Below, piece after piece: positions 1 to 8,542 of a stretch of DNA of 44,363 nt; within the stretch, counting starts at the first letter, position 1; each line of letters opens with the position of its first letter. The stretch spans positions 1-44,363 of the forward strand of contig URXU01000010.1 of assembly GCA_900552005.1 (NCBI GenBank). Direction: 5' to 3'. The position numbers and the translations under genes are program-made. The notes under the pieces are model-generated. The model saw nothing but the letters and a program-made list of their open reading frames with translations. It made no database searches and was not told the DNA's origin. This DNA is from an uncultured Phascolarctobacterium sp. (GTDB taxonomy: Bacteria; Bacillota; Negativicutes; Acidaminococcales; Acidaminococcaceae).

Positions 1-480
1 AAAGAGCTTCTGCAGAAAATTAAGGATAAAGGCTGCGAGGAGGTCTTTGTAACGCTGCACGTAGGTTTGGGAACTTTCAGACCTGTAAGCGCGGAAAATA
101 TTGAAGATCATCAGATGCACAGAGAATTTTATACTGTTTCTGAAGAAGCGGCAGCTGCTATTAATAAAGCCAAAGCTGAAGGACGGAGGATTATCGCGGT
201 AGGTACTACTGCGGTACGCACGCTGGAAGCGGCAGGTGCGGATGGCCGGATGAAGGCTGGTGGCAACTGGACGAATATTTTTATTTATCCCGGATATCAA
301 TTTCGTTTTGTGGACGCGTTGGTTACTAATTTCCATTTGCCGCAGAGCACCTTGCTGATGCTGGTTTCTGCATTGTCCAGCAGAAAAATTATGTTGGAAA
401 CCTATGCTGTTGCCGTACAGGAAAAATATAGATTTTTCTCTTTCGGTGACGCGATGTTTATTGTAGACAGACATAAGTAA
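1..480 (+). CDS. queA: S-adenosylmethionine:tRNA ribosyltransferase-isomerase QueA, 3' part only
   Basis: The reading frame is open from base 1 and ends with TAA at 478-480, so only the last 159 residues are in the window and the start lies upstream. Visible QueA-type blocks are TLHVGLGTFRPV near the beginning, IIAVGTTAVRTLEA in the middle, and TNIFIYPGYQFRFVDALVTNFHLPQ-type sequence ending in FGDAMFI. The family transfers the ribosyl moiety of SAM to preQ1-modified tRNA, giving epoxyqueuosine. It sits 10 bases upstream of tgt, the enzyme acting just before it in the same pathway, so the two are surely co-transcribed. No frameshift is seen. Confidence 0.95.
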   Translation, partial: KELLQKIKDKGCEEVFVTLHVGLGTFRPVSAENIEDHQMHREFYTVSEEAAAAINKAKAEGRRIIAVGTTAVRTLEAAGADGRMKAGGNWTNIFIYPGYQFRFVDALVTNFHLPQSTLLMLVSALSSRKIMLETYAVAVQEKYRFFSFGDAMFIVDRHK

Positions 481-490
481 AGGAGATTTT

Positions 491-1603
491 ATGCACGCAG
501 TAAGATATGAACTTATCAAGGAATGCAGCCGCAGCGGAGCAAGACTTGGCCGGCTGCATACTCCTCACGGTACTTTTGAAACTCCCATGTTTATGCCGGT
601 AGGAACTCAGGCAACGGTTAAGACATTGTCTCCGGAAGAATTATATGAAATGGGCAGTCAGGTAATCCTTTCCAATACCTACCATTTGTTTTTGCGTCCA
701 GGTCATGAACTGGTACAGAAAGCCGGCGGCCTGCACAAATTTATGAATTATAAACGCGGCATGCTCACTGACAGCGGCGGCTTTCAGGTCTTCAGTCTGG
801 GGGCAATGCGCAAGATTACAGAAGAAGGCGTTATGTTCCGCTCGCATATTGACGGCAGCAAAAAATTTTTGTCGCCGGAAATAGCAACTAATGTACAGGA
901 GGCGCTGGGTGCTGATATCGCCATGGCCTTTGATGAATGCATTCCGTATCCTGCCGATTATGATTATGCCAAACAATCAACTGAGCGCACTACGCGCTGG
1001 GCTAAGCGCTGTCTGGAGGCGCATACTCGTGAAGACCAGTCGCTTTTTGGTATTGTACAGGGCGGCATGTACCCTGAACTGCGCAAACTGAGTGTGCAGC
1101 AATTGACGGAACTGGATTTTGCCGGTTACGGTATCGGCGGGCTCAGTGTTGGTGAGCCCAAGCCCATGATGTATGATATCTTGGGACAGACTACGGTAGA
1201 CATGCCTAAGGATAAGGCACGTTATCTTATGGGCGTGGGCACGGCAGATTGTATCGTTGAGGCAGTTAATCTGGGCGTTGATATGTTTGACTGCGTATTT
1301 CCGACGCGTGTGGCAAGAAATGGTACTGCCATGACCAATTATGGACGTTTGGTGGTACGCAATGCCTGCTATGCAGAAGATTTCAGTCCTATTGAAGAAG
1401 GCTGCGGCTGTTATACCTGCCGTAATTTCAGCAGGGCTTATATCAGGCATTTGTTTAAGGCGGAAGAAATTTTTGCATTGCGTCTGCTGACCATACATAA
1501 TTTATATTTCCTGCTGAACTTTACTAAAAGAATCAGACAAGCAATTGCCGAAGACAGATTCCCTGAATTTCGTGAAAGATTTTTACAAAACTATCATGGA
1601 TAA
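491..1603 (+). CDS. tgt: tRNA-guanine transglycosylase Tgt
   Basis: A 370-residue protein of normal length for bacterial Tgt, which exchanges guanine-34 of GUN anticodons for preQ1. The ATG at 491 follows an AAAGGAG site. Family motifs are TPMFMPVGTQATVK near the N-terminus, DSGGFQVFSLG (nucleophile/base-recognition region), GGLSVGEP, and FDCVFPTRVARNG with the catalytic Asp. The zinc site GCGCYTCRNF, followed by a His in LLTIHNLYF, is intact near residues 300-340. It directly follows queA. A queuosine-pathway role is secure. Confidence 0.97.
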   Translation: MHAVRYELIKECSRSGARLGRLHTPHGTFETPMFMPVGTQATVKTLSPEELYEMGSQVILSNTYHLFLRPGHELVQKAGGLHKFMNYKRGMLTDSGGFQVFSLGAMRKITEEGVMFRSHIDGSKKFLSPEIATNVQEALGADIAMAFDECIPYPADYDYAKQSTERTTRWAKRCLEAHTREDQSLFGIVQGGMYPELRKLSVQQLTELDFAGYGIGGLSVGEPKPMMYDILGQTTVDMPKDKARYLMGVGTADCIVEAVNLGVDMFDCVFPTRVARNGTAMTNYGRLVVRNACYAEDFSPIEEGCGCYTCRNFSRAYIRHLFKAEEIFALRLLTIHNLYFLLNFTKRIRQAIAEDRFPEFRERFLQNYHG

Positions 1604-1624
1604 ACAGGTATTTTCAAGTCTTTG

Positions 1625-1653
1625 TTGAATATAAACAAGGTGTAATTTATAAT
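1625..1653 (+). promoter_or_regulatory. Predicted sigma-70/A promoter for yajC-secDF
   Basis: TTGAAT (1625-1630) and a perfect TATAAT (1648-1653) are separated by 17 bases, 24 bases before the yajC start. This suggests that the export genes have their own promoter in addition to read-through from queA-tgt. Confidence 0.6.
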
Positions 1654-1677
1654 ATTAACAATATGGAGGTGTTTATA

Positions 1678-1977
1678 ATGCAGGGTGGAGATATCATGAG
1701 CATGATCAATGCTTTCTGGCCGTTTGTATTAATGGCCGGTATATTTTATTTTATGCTGTGGCGTCCGCAGAAAAAAGAACAGCAAAAACGTCAGAGTATG
1801 CTGGAATCGCTGAAGAAAGGCGATAAAATTGTTACTATCGGTGGTGTATGCGGTACTATTACCAATATATCAGAACGTAAAGTAACCGTGGAAGTAGCTG
1901 AAAATGTGGAAATGAATTTCCTGCGTACTGCGATCAGCGGTTTTCAGGATCCTTCCAGAAATAACGGTAACAAATAA
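1678..1977 (+). CDS. yajC: Preprotein translocase accessory subunit YajC
   Basis: A 99-residue protein with one N-terminal membrane helix (FWPFVLMAGIFYFMLWRPQKKEQ) followed by a soluble domain with GDKIVTIGGVCGTI, the hallmark of YajC. The frame also has an ATG at 1663, but GGAGGT at 1665-1670 lies 7 bases before ATG 1678, which decides for the later start. YajC associates with SecDF in the membrane. Its stop codon overlaps the next start (TAATG), and secD and secF follow two genes later, which supports the assignment. Confidence 0.92.
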   Translation: MQGGDIMSMINAFWPFVLMAGIFYFMLWRPQKKEQQKRQSMLESLKKGDKIVTIGGVCGTITNISERKVTVEVAENVEMNFLRTAISGFQDPSRNNGNK

Positions 1978-2561
1978 TGGAAAAAGCTCAGCTGCGCAGA
2001 GAATTGAAGAAAACGCGCAATGCTCTGGCACTGGAATATGTGCAGTCATGCAGCAGCAAGATTGCTGAATATGTCTTAAGCAGTAAAATTTACCGGCAGT
2101 CAGAGAAAATTATGGGCTATCTGTTTTTTGGCAAGGAAATTTCTGTAGATAAGATTTTGCGGCAGGCACTGGCAGACGGGAAAAAAGTGTATGTACCTTT
2201 TGTACTCACGTCTGACAAGATGACTGCCGCACGTATTTTTGATTTTGAAAGTTTTCAGCTGGACCGGTATGGTATCAGAACTGTTGCTGAGCCCTACGAA
2301 AGTATTTCGCCGGCAATGCTTGATCTGATTCTTGTCCCCGGCGTTGCTTTTGACAAAAAGGGCAACCGGATGGGAATGGGGGCCGGTTATTATGACAGAT
2401 ACCTGCTGCAGGCTGTACATGCCGTTACCTGCGGCATTACCTGCACAATTTTGGTGCAGGATAAGTTGCCTTATGATGCCAATGATATTCCTGTTTCCGT
2501 ACTGGCAACAGAACAAGGAATCAGTGAATTATCGATAATTAAATCAATTAAGGGGGAATAA
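1977..2561 (+). CDS. 5-formyltetrahydrofolate cyclo-ligase
   Basis: A 194-residue protein of the MTHFS/YgfA family, which converts 5-formyl-THF to 5,10-methenyl-THF with ATP. Evidence is the N-terminal KAQLRRELKKTRNAL, a central GKKVYVPFV, DLILVPGVAFDKKGNRMGMGAGYYDRYL (the conserved GxGxGYYDR ATP/folate loop), and the usual length. It starts inside the yajC stop codon and ends 2 bases before secD, so it is embedded in the export operon. That placement is translational coupling rather than a functional link to secretion. Confidence 0.92.
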   Translation: MEKAQLRRELKKTRNALALEYVQSCSSKIAEYVLSSKIYRQSEKIMGYLFFGKEISVDKILRQALADGKKVYVPFVLTSDKMTAARIFDFESFQLDRYGIRTVAEPYESISPAMLDLILVPGVAFDKKGNRMGMGAGYYDRYLLQAVHAVTCGITCTILVQDKLPYDANDIPVSVLATEQGISELSIIKSIKGE

Positions 2562-2563
2562 TT

Positions 2564-3808
2564 TTGCGATGGAATGAATTAGGGAAGTTTCTGATCATTG
2601 CGTTGGCAATTATCGGAGGTTTCTGCGTTTATATATCGCCGCTAACCAATTCGATTAAGCAGGGCCTTGATTTACAGGGCGGTACTCACGTTGTTTTGCA
2701 GGCAGTAGATACGCCTGAATTAAAGGTGGATGATGATGCCGTAAACCGCAGTGTCAAAATTATTGAACGTCGTGTAAATGAATTGGGCCTTACCGAACCT
2801 GTTATCCAAAGACAGGGCAAAGACCGTATTATTGTTGAGCTTCCCGGCGTTAAGGATCCGGAAAAAGCTATTGCCATGCTGGGCCGTACTGCCATGCTGC
2901 AGTTTAAGGATCAGAGCGGCAATGTGGTGTTGACCGGTAAGGATTTGAAAGATGCCAAAGCACAGATTACAAGCGGTAATCAGGCTGTGGTAGGCTTGGA
3001 ATTTAATGATGAAGGCGGCCAAAAATTTGCCGATCTGACTGCCAGAAATATTGGCAAGCAAATTGCTATCGTGCTTGACGGTGATGTGCTGACCGCTCCG
3101 GTGGTTCAGGAAGCCATTACCGGCGGCCGTGCTCAGATTTCCGGTTCCCGCTCCATAGAAGAGGCTGAACGGCTGGCAATCTTATTGCGCAGCGGTTCTT
3201 TGCCGGTAAAAATTGAAGTAATGGAAAACAGAACCGTTGGTCCTACCTTAGGACAGGACTCCAAGGAAAAAAGCATTAAGGCGTTCAGCATCGGTATTAT
3301 AGGCGTTTTTGTCTTCATGCTGCTGTTCTACAGATTTTCCGGTCTGGTTGCAGATATTGCTCTGCTGCTGTATGTTATGCTGCTGCTTTTGGCAATGCGT
3401 TATCTGAACGCAACGCTGACTTTGCCTGGTATCGCCGGCATCATCCTATCCATAGGCATGGCGGTTGATGCTAACGTATTGATTTTTGAAAGGTTCAAGG
3501 AAGAATTGCGGCGCGGCAAGACGCTGCGCAGCGCTATGGATGCTGGTTTCGGCAGAGCGCTGGTAACAATTTTTGACTCTAATATTACAACTCTGATGGC
3601 TGCGGCCGTTTTATTCTATCTCGGTACCGGCCCTGTAAAAGGTTTTGCAGTAACCCTGGCTTTGGGTGTTGTACTGAGTATGTTTACTGCCGTAACTGTT
3701 ACTAAGTTCCTGCTGCGTTTCCTGATTTACAGCAACTTTACTACTAACCCCGCCTTCTTTGGTGTTGGTGCAGGTAAGCCTGCGAATACTGAGGAGGTGA
3801 AAAAATAA
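2564..3808 (+). CDS. secD: Protein translocase subunit SecD
   Basis: A 414-residue SecD. The start is TTG at 2564, supported by AGGGGG at 2551-2556; no in-frame ATG is nearby. The N-terminal helix is followed by GLDLQGGTHVVLQ, the periplasmic P1 region with RRVNELGLTEPVIQRQG, and a C-terminal six-helix RND-type domain containing GIAGIILSIGMAVDANVLIFERFKEE, the SecD D4/D5 signature. Like other Bacillota-type SecDs it is shorter than the E. coli protein. It uses the proton motive force late in Sec export, together with SecF, whose ATG overlaps the secD stop (TAATG). Confidence 0.96.
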   Translation: MRWNELGKFLIIALAIIGGFCVYISPLTNSIKQGLDLQGGTHVVLQAVDTPELKVDDDAVNRSVKIIERRVNELGLTEPVIQRQGKDRIIVELPGVKDPEKAIAMLGRTAMLQFKDQSGNVVLTGKDLKDAKAQITSGNQAVVGLEFNDEGGQKFADLTARNIGKQIAIVLDGDVLTAPVVQEAITGGRAQISGSRSIEEAERLAILLRSGSLPVKIEVMENRTVGPTLGQDSKEKSIKAFSIGIIGVFVFMLLFYRFSGLVADIALLLYVMLLLLAMRYLNATLTLPGIAGIILSIGMAVDANVLIFERFKEELRRGKTLRSAMDAGFGRALVTIFDSNITTLMAAAVLFYLGTGPVKGFAVTLALGVVLSMFTAVTVTKFLLRFLIYSNFTTNPAFFGVGAGKPANTEEVKK

Positions 3809-4683
3809 TGTTTTCCATCGTCAAGAATTATAAAATTTTCTTTTCCATTACCATTATCTTTTTGCTGATTGGTATTGGCTCCATGATTTTCCGTGGTTTC
3901 AATCTGGGTATTGATTTTACCGGCGGCAGTATTATGGATTTGTCCTTCAATAAACCGGTAACTGTTTCTGAAGTACGTGACGTGCTTAAAGAGCATGATC
4001 TTGGCAACAGTATTATCCAATTGGAAAGTACTGATGGCTCTCAAAGCGCTCAGGGGGTACTTATCAGAACCGTAGTTATTGATGATAGCGTACGTCGTGA
4101 TGTCATGAACGATCTGAAAGCCAAACTGGGTGATTTTCAGATTCAGCGCGTTGAGCAGGTTGGTGCCACTATTGGCAGCGAATTGATTCAGCAGGCAATT
4201 ATGGCCATCGTACTTTCCTGGGTATTGATGATTGGTTATATTACCATGCGTTTTGAATTCAAATTTGCTATTGCCGCGATTATTGCTCTGATTATCGACG
4301 TTATGGTTACTTTAAGTTATTTCTCCCTGTTCCATATGGAAATGGATTCTTCGTTCGTTGCGGCTTTGCTGACCGTTGTAGGTTACTCTATTAACGGTAC
4401 CATTGTTATCTTTGACCGTATCCGCGAAAATCTGAAGATTCATCGCCGCAGCGAAAGTCTCAGCGATATGATTGATAACAGTATTTGGCAGACCATGACC
4501 CGTACCTGTTATACTGTTGGTACCTCTCTGTTTGCCGTTGTTGCAATTTTTCTGTGGGGCGGCGACACTATTCGCAACTTCGCATTCGCTATGATGGTGG
4601 GCTTTGGCAGCGGTGCTTATACCTCCATTTTCCTTTCCGGTCCGTTGTGGCTGTTTTTGCGCGGTAAAAAAGCCGGTGAATAA
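3808..4683 (+). CDS. secF: Protein translocase subunit SecF
   Basis: A 291-residue SecF, separate from SecD rather than fused. It has an N-terminal membrane helix, then FNLGIDFTGGSIMDLSF (the conserved GIDFTGG element), a small extracytoplasmic domain, and a C-terminal helical bundle with VVGYSINGTIVIFDRIREN, the SecF signature. It is translationally coupled to secD through overlapping stop and start codons. A strong terminator follows at 4701-4739, closing the operon. Confidence 0.96.
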   Translation: MFSIVKNYKIFFSITIIFLLIGIGSMIFRGFNLGIDFTGGSIMDLSFNKPVTVSEVRDVLKEHDLGNSIIQLESTDGSQSAQGVLIRTVVIDDSVRRDVMNDLKAKLGDFQIQRVEQVGATIGSELIQQAIMAIVLSWVLMIGYITMRFEFKFAIAAIIALIIDVMVTLSYFSLFHMEMDSSFVAALLTVVGYSINGTIVIFDRIRENLKIHRRSESLSDMIDNSIWQTMTRTCYTVGTSLFAVVAIFLWGGDTIRNFAFAMMVGFGSGAYTSIFLSGPLWLFLRGKKAGE

Positions 4684-4700
4684 TTAAGTACTGATTTTTT

Positions 4701-4739
4701 AAACCATGTTGGTTTTGAACTGACATGGTTTTCTTTTTT
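4701..4739 (+). terminator. Rho-independent terminator after secF
   Basis: A perfect 9-bp inverted repeat (AAACCATGT at 4701-4709 and ACATGGTTT at 4723-4731) with a 13-base loop is followed by a T-rich tail. It separates secF from tctB. Confidence 0.85.
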
Positions 4740-4771
4740 GCGTGATTTGAGCTGTTAATTGTGAAGAAATA

Positions 4772-4800
4772 ATGACTTTATGTAAAAAATCTGTTAAAAT
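4772..4800 (+). promoter_or_regulatory. Possible promoter for tctBA
   Basis: ATGACT (4772-4777) and TAAAAT (4795-4800) are 17 bases apart and lie between the secF terminator and tctB. The -35 match is only moderate, but a promoter is needed here. Confidence 0.4.
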
Positions 4801-4841
4801 ATTAATGTTTATCTAATTCTCAGCAAATGGAGTCATGGAAT

Positions 4842-5312
4842 ATGAAGAATATGGCAGTCTGCAATTATATTATCGGGCTTTTGGGCCTGCTTATCAGTGT
4901 CTGCATAATGCATGCGTCCAGCGAATTTCCGCTGGAGTTTACCGTTAACGGACCTGGTCCAGGATTTTGGCCTTTCAGTTTGGGAGCGGTCTTGGCGGCC
5001 GCAGCCGTAATTTTGCTTTTGTATACCTTTTGGCATAAAGAGGATTTATTCCAGACGCGCATAGCCTTAACCCTGCCAGCTAATAAAAGAGTCTATGGCA
5101 TGATGGTCATATTGGTTATATACTGCGTGCTAATAAATCTGCTGGGTTTTTATCCGGCGTCAGCAATTTTGATACCGGTGATTATGTATTCAATGGATTA
5201 CCGCAATAAGAAAATTATGCTTTTGACGACAATCTGCACCATTATTTTTATTTATCTGGTTTTTGGCGAAGTGCTGCATACTAAAATGCCGCTGTCAATT
5301 TTTTTGGAATAG
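4842..5312 (+). CDS. tctB: Tripartite tricarboxylate transporter small membrane subunit, TctB family
   Basis: About 156 residues with four hydrophobic segments, as usual for TctB. The GPGPGFWPFSLGAVLAAAA segment near the first loop is characteristic. ATG 4827 is in frame but has no ribosome-binding site, whereas ATG 4842 has GGAG 9 bases upstream and is preferred. TctB is the poorly conserved 4-helix partner of TctA in binding-protein-dependent secondary transporters for citrate and other carboxylates. tctA follows after 12 bases. No binding-protein gene is adjacent; a candidate is at 32901. Substrate unknown. Confidence 0.85.
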   Translation: MKNMAVCNYIIGLLGLLISVCIMHASSEFPLEFTVNGPGPGFWPFSLGAVLAAAAVILLLYTFWHKEDLFQTRIALTLPANKRVYGMMVILVIYCVLINLLGFYPASAILIPVIMYSMDYRNKKIMLLTTICTIIFIYLVFGEVLHTKMPLSIFLE

Positions 5313-5324
5313 GAGGTCATAGTA

Positions 5325-6818
5325 ATGGGTGATATTGTAAGCGCATTAAGTATGATTTTAGTTCCGGCCAATTTATTGGGATTGATTTTTGGCGTGGCGG
5401 TAGGTATTGCTTTTGGCTGCATGCCGGGCTTAAGCGTGAATATGGGATTGGCGTTGCTTTTTCCGCTGGCGTTCAGCTTTGATGGCATTGGCGGCATTCT
5501 CATGCTGCTTGGCATATATTGCGGCGCGATTTATGGCGGCAGCATTTCCGCAATTTTGCTTAAGACACCGGGTACACCGGCTTCGGTTGCTACAACCTTA
5601 GACGGCTATCCCATGGCGACCAAGCTGAAACAGCCGGGCCGTGCTTTAGGTTTATCGACTATGGCCAGTACCTTCGGCGGTATTTTCAGTACTGTTTGCT
5701 TGATTTTGTTAGCTCCGCAATTGGCTAAAGTAGCTTTGCAGTTTTCTAAACCGGAATATTTTGCACTGGCAATTTTTGGCCTGAGCATTATTACCAGCGT
5801 ATCTTCCGGCAGCGTGATTAAAGGCATTATGGGCGGCCTGATCGGTTTATTTTTGGCAACTGTCGGTATTGATGATATGAGCGGTACCATTCGTTTTACT
5901 CTTGATACAACTTATTTTCTGGGCGGAGTTTCTTTCATTCCCATTTTAATCGGGGTATTTGCTTTTGCTCAGGTTTTGGGAAGCATTGAGGAATATTATC
6001 ATAATGAGCGCAGTGAGCAGCATATGCTGATTGATAAAGTACTGCCTTCATTAACTGATATCAAAAGAGTTTTTGCTACCTTGCTGCGTTCTTCCTGCAT
6101 AGGCACTTTCATCGGCTGCGTTCCGGGTACGGGCGGCGATATTGCTTCCTTTGTTTCCTATGATCAGGCTAAACGCTGGTCGAAGCACAAAGATAATTTC
6201 GGTAAAGGTGAACCGGAAGGTATTGTTGCTTCTGAATCCGGCAATAACGCAGTTTCCGGCGGTGCATTTATCCCGGTACTGACGCTGGGCATTCCCGGTG
6301 ACGGGGCAACTGCCATAATGATGGGTGCCCTGATGGTGCAGGGACTGCAGCCCGGTCCGCTGCTGTTTATTGAAAAAGCTCCCGATGTTTATGCCATCTT
6401 TATAGGCCTGCTGCTGGCTAATATTATCATGGGTATCATGGGCTTTTCGCTGATCAAATTATTTGTCAAAGTAGTGAATGTGCCGATTCACATTTTATTG
6501 CCGTTAATTGTCATGATGACTTTTGTCGGTACTTATTCCTATAACAATTCTATTAATGATGTTTATCTCATGGTTGCTTCAGGCTTTATCGGATATTTTC
6601 TCAATAAGCTTGGCTTTTCCATGTCGGCAATCATTATCGGTATCATACTTGGCGGGATGGCTGAACAGAATTTTGTTGGTTCACTGATTATGAGCGATGG
6701 GTCCTTCAGTATTTTCTATACCAGACCCTTGTGCTTATTCTTCCTTGTAGTGGCCGCCTTGTCGCTGCTTTCACCGTTTATTGCTTCAATGCTGCGGCGC
6801 GTCTCTGCCAAAGGATAA
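5325..6818 (+). CDS. tctA: Tripartite tricarboxylate transporter large membrane subunit, TctA family
   Basis: A 497-residue, strongly hydrophobic protein of full TctA length with about 12 membrane segments. It carries the diagnostic blocks GCMPGLSVNMGLALLFPL, CGAIYGGSISAILLKTPGTP, TLDGYPMA, and a second repeat with FIGCVPGTGGDIASF and SGNNAVSGGAFIPVLTLGIPGD. TAGGAGG precedes the ATG. It forms the channel part of a Na+- or H+-coupled carboxylate uptake system with TctB and a periplasmic TctC protein. For a succinate- or citrate-using anaerobe this is a plausible nutrient importer, but specificity cannot be read from the sequence. Confidence 0.94.
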   Translation: MGDIVSALSMILVPANLLGLIFGVAVGIAFGCMPGLSVNMGLALLFPLAFSFDGIGGILMLLGIYCGAIYGGSISAILLKTPGTPASVATTLDGYPMATKLKQPGRALGLSTMASTFGGIFSTVCLILLAPQLAKVALQFSKPEYFALAIFGLSIITSVSSGSVIKGIMGGLIGLFLATVGIDDMSGTIRFTLDTTYFLGGVSFIPILIGVFAFAQVLGSIEEYYHNERSEQHMLIDKVLPSLTDIKRVFATLLRSSCIGTFIGCVPGTGGDIASFVSYDQAKRWSKHKDNFGKGEPEGIVASESGNNAVSGGAFIPVLTLGIPGDGATAIMMGALMVQGLQPGPLLFIEKAPDVYAIFIGLLLANIIMGIMGFSLIKLFVKVVNVPIHILLPLIVMMTFVGTYSYNNSINDVYLMVASGFIGYFLNKLGFSMSAIIIGIILGGMAEQNFVGSLIMSDGSFSIFYTRPLCLFFLVVAALSLLSPFIASMLRRVSAKG

Positions 6819-6830
6819 AATTTAATCGTT

Positions 6831-6872
6831 ACTGTGCCGGAAAGAGCGGTTTTCCGGTACAGTTATTTTTTT
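6831..6872 (+). terminator. Rho-independent terminator after tctA
   Basis: A 13-bp stem (ACTGTGCCGGAAA at 6831-6843, TTTCCGGTACAGT at 6851-6863, one G-T pair) with a 7-base loop is followed by TATTTTTTT. The remaining bases up to pyrH (6873-7007) show a strong ribosome-binding site but no convincing promoter. Confidence 0.9.
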
Positions 6873-7007
6873 GGCTGCCTGCCGGTTTTATGAAGGTAAG
6901 TTTTATTTTGCTGTTTTCTCACGCAAAGTTCAAAAATAAAAGAGGAAAAATTGAATAGATGTAGAACTTAAAACAAGATAAAGTGTGTTTTCAGGGAGGT
7001 AATAGGA

Positions 7008-7736
7008 GTGGCAGAAGAAAACAAGAAGTATAAACGTATTGTATTAAAATTAAGCGGTGAGGCTTTAGCCGGCGCTAAAGGCTTTGGCATCGACCCTGCT
7101 GTTGTTGATTCTTTGGCAGAACAAATTCAGGAAGTTGTTGCTCAAGGTCTGGAGATTGCCATCGTTAACGGCGGCGGTAACTTCTGGCGCGGCGTCAGCG
7201 GCAGCAATAAAGGCATGGACAGAGCTACCGCAGATTATATGGGCATGCTGGCAACCGTCATTAATTCTCTGGCATTGCAGGATGCGCTGGAAAACCGCGG
7301 TGTTCCGACCCGCGTTCAGACCGCCATTGAAATGCGTCAGATTGCCGAACCTTATATTCGCCGCCGCGCAATCCGTCATATGGAAAAAGCAAGAGTGGTT
7401 ATTTTTGCAGCCGGTACAGGCAATCCTTATTTTTCGACGGACACTACTGCCGCACTGCGCGCAGCAGAAATTGAAGCCGATGTTATTTTGATGGCTAAAA
7501 AAGGTGTTGATGGTGTTTATGACAGCGATCCTGCCAAAAATCCTGACGCCGTAATGTTCACTGAACTGGATTATATTGAAGTAATTCAGCGTCAGTTAAG
7601 CGTAATGGATTCCACCGCTATCAGCCTGTGCATGGACAATCATATTCCTATTGTTGTATTTAATATTGATAAACCGGGGAACATCCTGCGAGCAGCATCC
7701 GGTGAAAAAATCGGTACCCTGGTAGGAGGTAAATAA
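7008..7736 (+). CDS. pyrH: UMP kinase PyrH
   Basis: A 242-residue UMP kinase (amino-acid-kinase fold) with YKRIVLKLSGEALAG (phosphate-binding lysine loop), IVNGGGNFWRG, ATADYMGMLATVINSL, FAAGTGNPYFSTDTTAALRA and AKKGVDGVYDSDP. The GTG start at 7008 is supported by GGGAGG at 6994-6999. It phosphorylates UMP to UDP in pyrimidine synthesis. frr follows after 3 bases, as in most bacteria, but the usual upstream partners rpsB and tsf are not here; a terminator and the tct genes precede it instead. Confidence 0.97.
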   Translation: MAEENKKYKRIVLKLSGEALAGAKGFGIDPAVVDSLAEQIQEVVAQGLEIAIVNGGGNFWRGVSGSNKGMDRATADYMGMLATVINSLALQDALENRGVPTRVQTAIEMRQIAEPYIRRRAIRHMEKARVVIFAAGTGNPYFSTDTTAALRAAEIEADVILMAKKGVDGVYDSDPAKNPDAVMFTELDYIEVIQRQLSVMDSTAISLCMDNHIPIVVFNIDKPGNILRAASGEKIGTLVGGK

Positions 7737-7739
7737 TTT

Positions 7740-8303
7740 ATGGCAACTGTAAAAGAAATTATTAGCGGCATTGAAGAAAAAATGCATAAATCCGTAGACG
7801 CTTTGCGCGTGGATTTGGCAAGCCTGCGTGCAGGCCGTGCAACTCCTTCTCTTTTGGAGAAGGTTATGGTAGAATATTACGGTACTCCGACTCCGGTAAC
7901 CCAGGTAGCAAGTGTCAGCGTGCCTGAGCCGCGAATGATCGTTATTCAGCCGTGGGAAAAAAATCTGATTAAAGAAATTGAAAAAGCTATCATGAAATCT
8001 GATCTGGGCCTTAATCCTAACAGCGATGGCGTCTGCATTCGTTTGAATCTGCCGCAGCTGACGGAAGAACGCCGCAAAGATTTGGTTAAAGTAGTTCATA
8101 AAAAAGCTGAAGAATTCCGCGTTGTAGTACGCAATTTGCGCCGTGATGCCAATGATGCGATTAAGAAAGCTGAAAAAGCCAAGGAAATTACTGAGGATGA
8201 AGCAAAAAAAGGCACCGACGATGTTCAGAAGCTTACCGACAGAATCATGAAAGATATTGATGCCGTAACAGCCAATAAAGAAAAAGAAGTTATGGAAATC
8301 TGA
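7740..8303 (+). CDS. frr: Ribosome recycling factor
   Basis: A 187-residue RRF, the standard size. Recognisable blocks are VDALRVDLASLRAGRATPSLLEKV with the following YYGTPTPVTQVASVSVPEPR, LGLNPNSDGVCIRLNLPQLTEERRKDLVK, and the C-terminal helix ending in KEKEVMEI. It splits post-termination ribosomes together with EF-G. AGGAGG upstream lies in the pyrH 3' end. Its TGA overlaps the next start (TGATG reading), so the small PASTA-like gene behind it is translationally coupled. Confidence 0.97.
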   Translation: MATVKEIISGIEEKMHKSVDALRVDLASLRAGRATPSLLEKVMVEYYGTPTPVTQVASVSVPEPRMIVIQPWEKNLIKEIEKAIMKSDLGLNPNSDGVCIRLNLPQLTEERRKDLVKVVHKKAEEFRVVVRNLRRDANDAIKKAEKAKEITEDEAKKGTDDVQKLTDRIMKDIDAVTANKEKEVMEI

Positions 8304-8542
8304 TGAATATTCCAAGTGTTTTGGGCCTGCAGCTGGCAGAGGCGGAACGCAGACTGCAAAAAGCAGGAATAAGCTTTTCTGTCGAGGTTACTTTGCCTCC
8401 GCGTGAAAGCTCTGCCTCCTATGATATGAGCCAGGTCCGTCAATATGTAGTTAGACAGCAGGTTCTGTCTGATGATAAATTAGTTCTTACCGTAGTGTAT
8501 AGAGTAGAAAGGAGGTGCGATTATGGCATTAAAAATCGATAA
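8303..8542 (+). CDS. Small PASTA-like domain protein
   Basis: A 79-residue protein whose first half, IPSVLGLQLAEAERRLQKAGIS, fits the opening of a PASTA domain (V/IPxVxGLxLxEAxxxLxxAGL), followed by a short beta-rich part ending LVLTVVYR. PASTA domains normally occur in tandem behind a membrane helix in PBPs and Ser/Thr kinases. Here there is a single one with no membrane segment or signal peptide, so binding of muropeptides is not implied. Its start overlaps the frr stop, and its last 20 bases overlap the ferredoxin start, so the three genes are coupled. Function unknown. Confidence 0.75.
   Translation: MNIPSVLGLQLAEAERRLQKAGISFSVEVTLPPRESSASYDMSQVRQYVVRQQVLSDDKLVLTVVYRVERRCDYGIKNR

Noticed and set aside
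7596..8315. 239-codon minus-strand frame over pyrH-frr
   Set aside because: Phe/Asn/His-rich composition typical of antisense translation; it covers two highly conserved genes.
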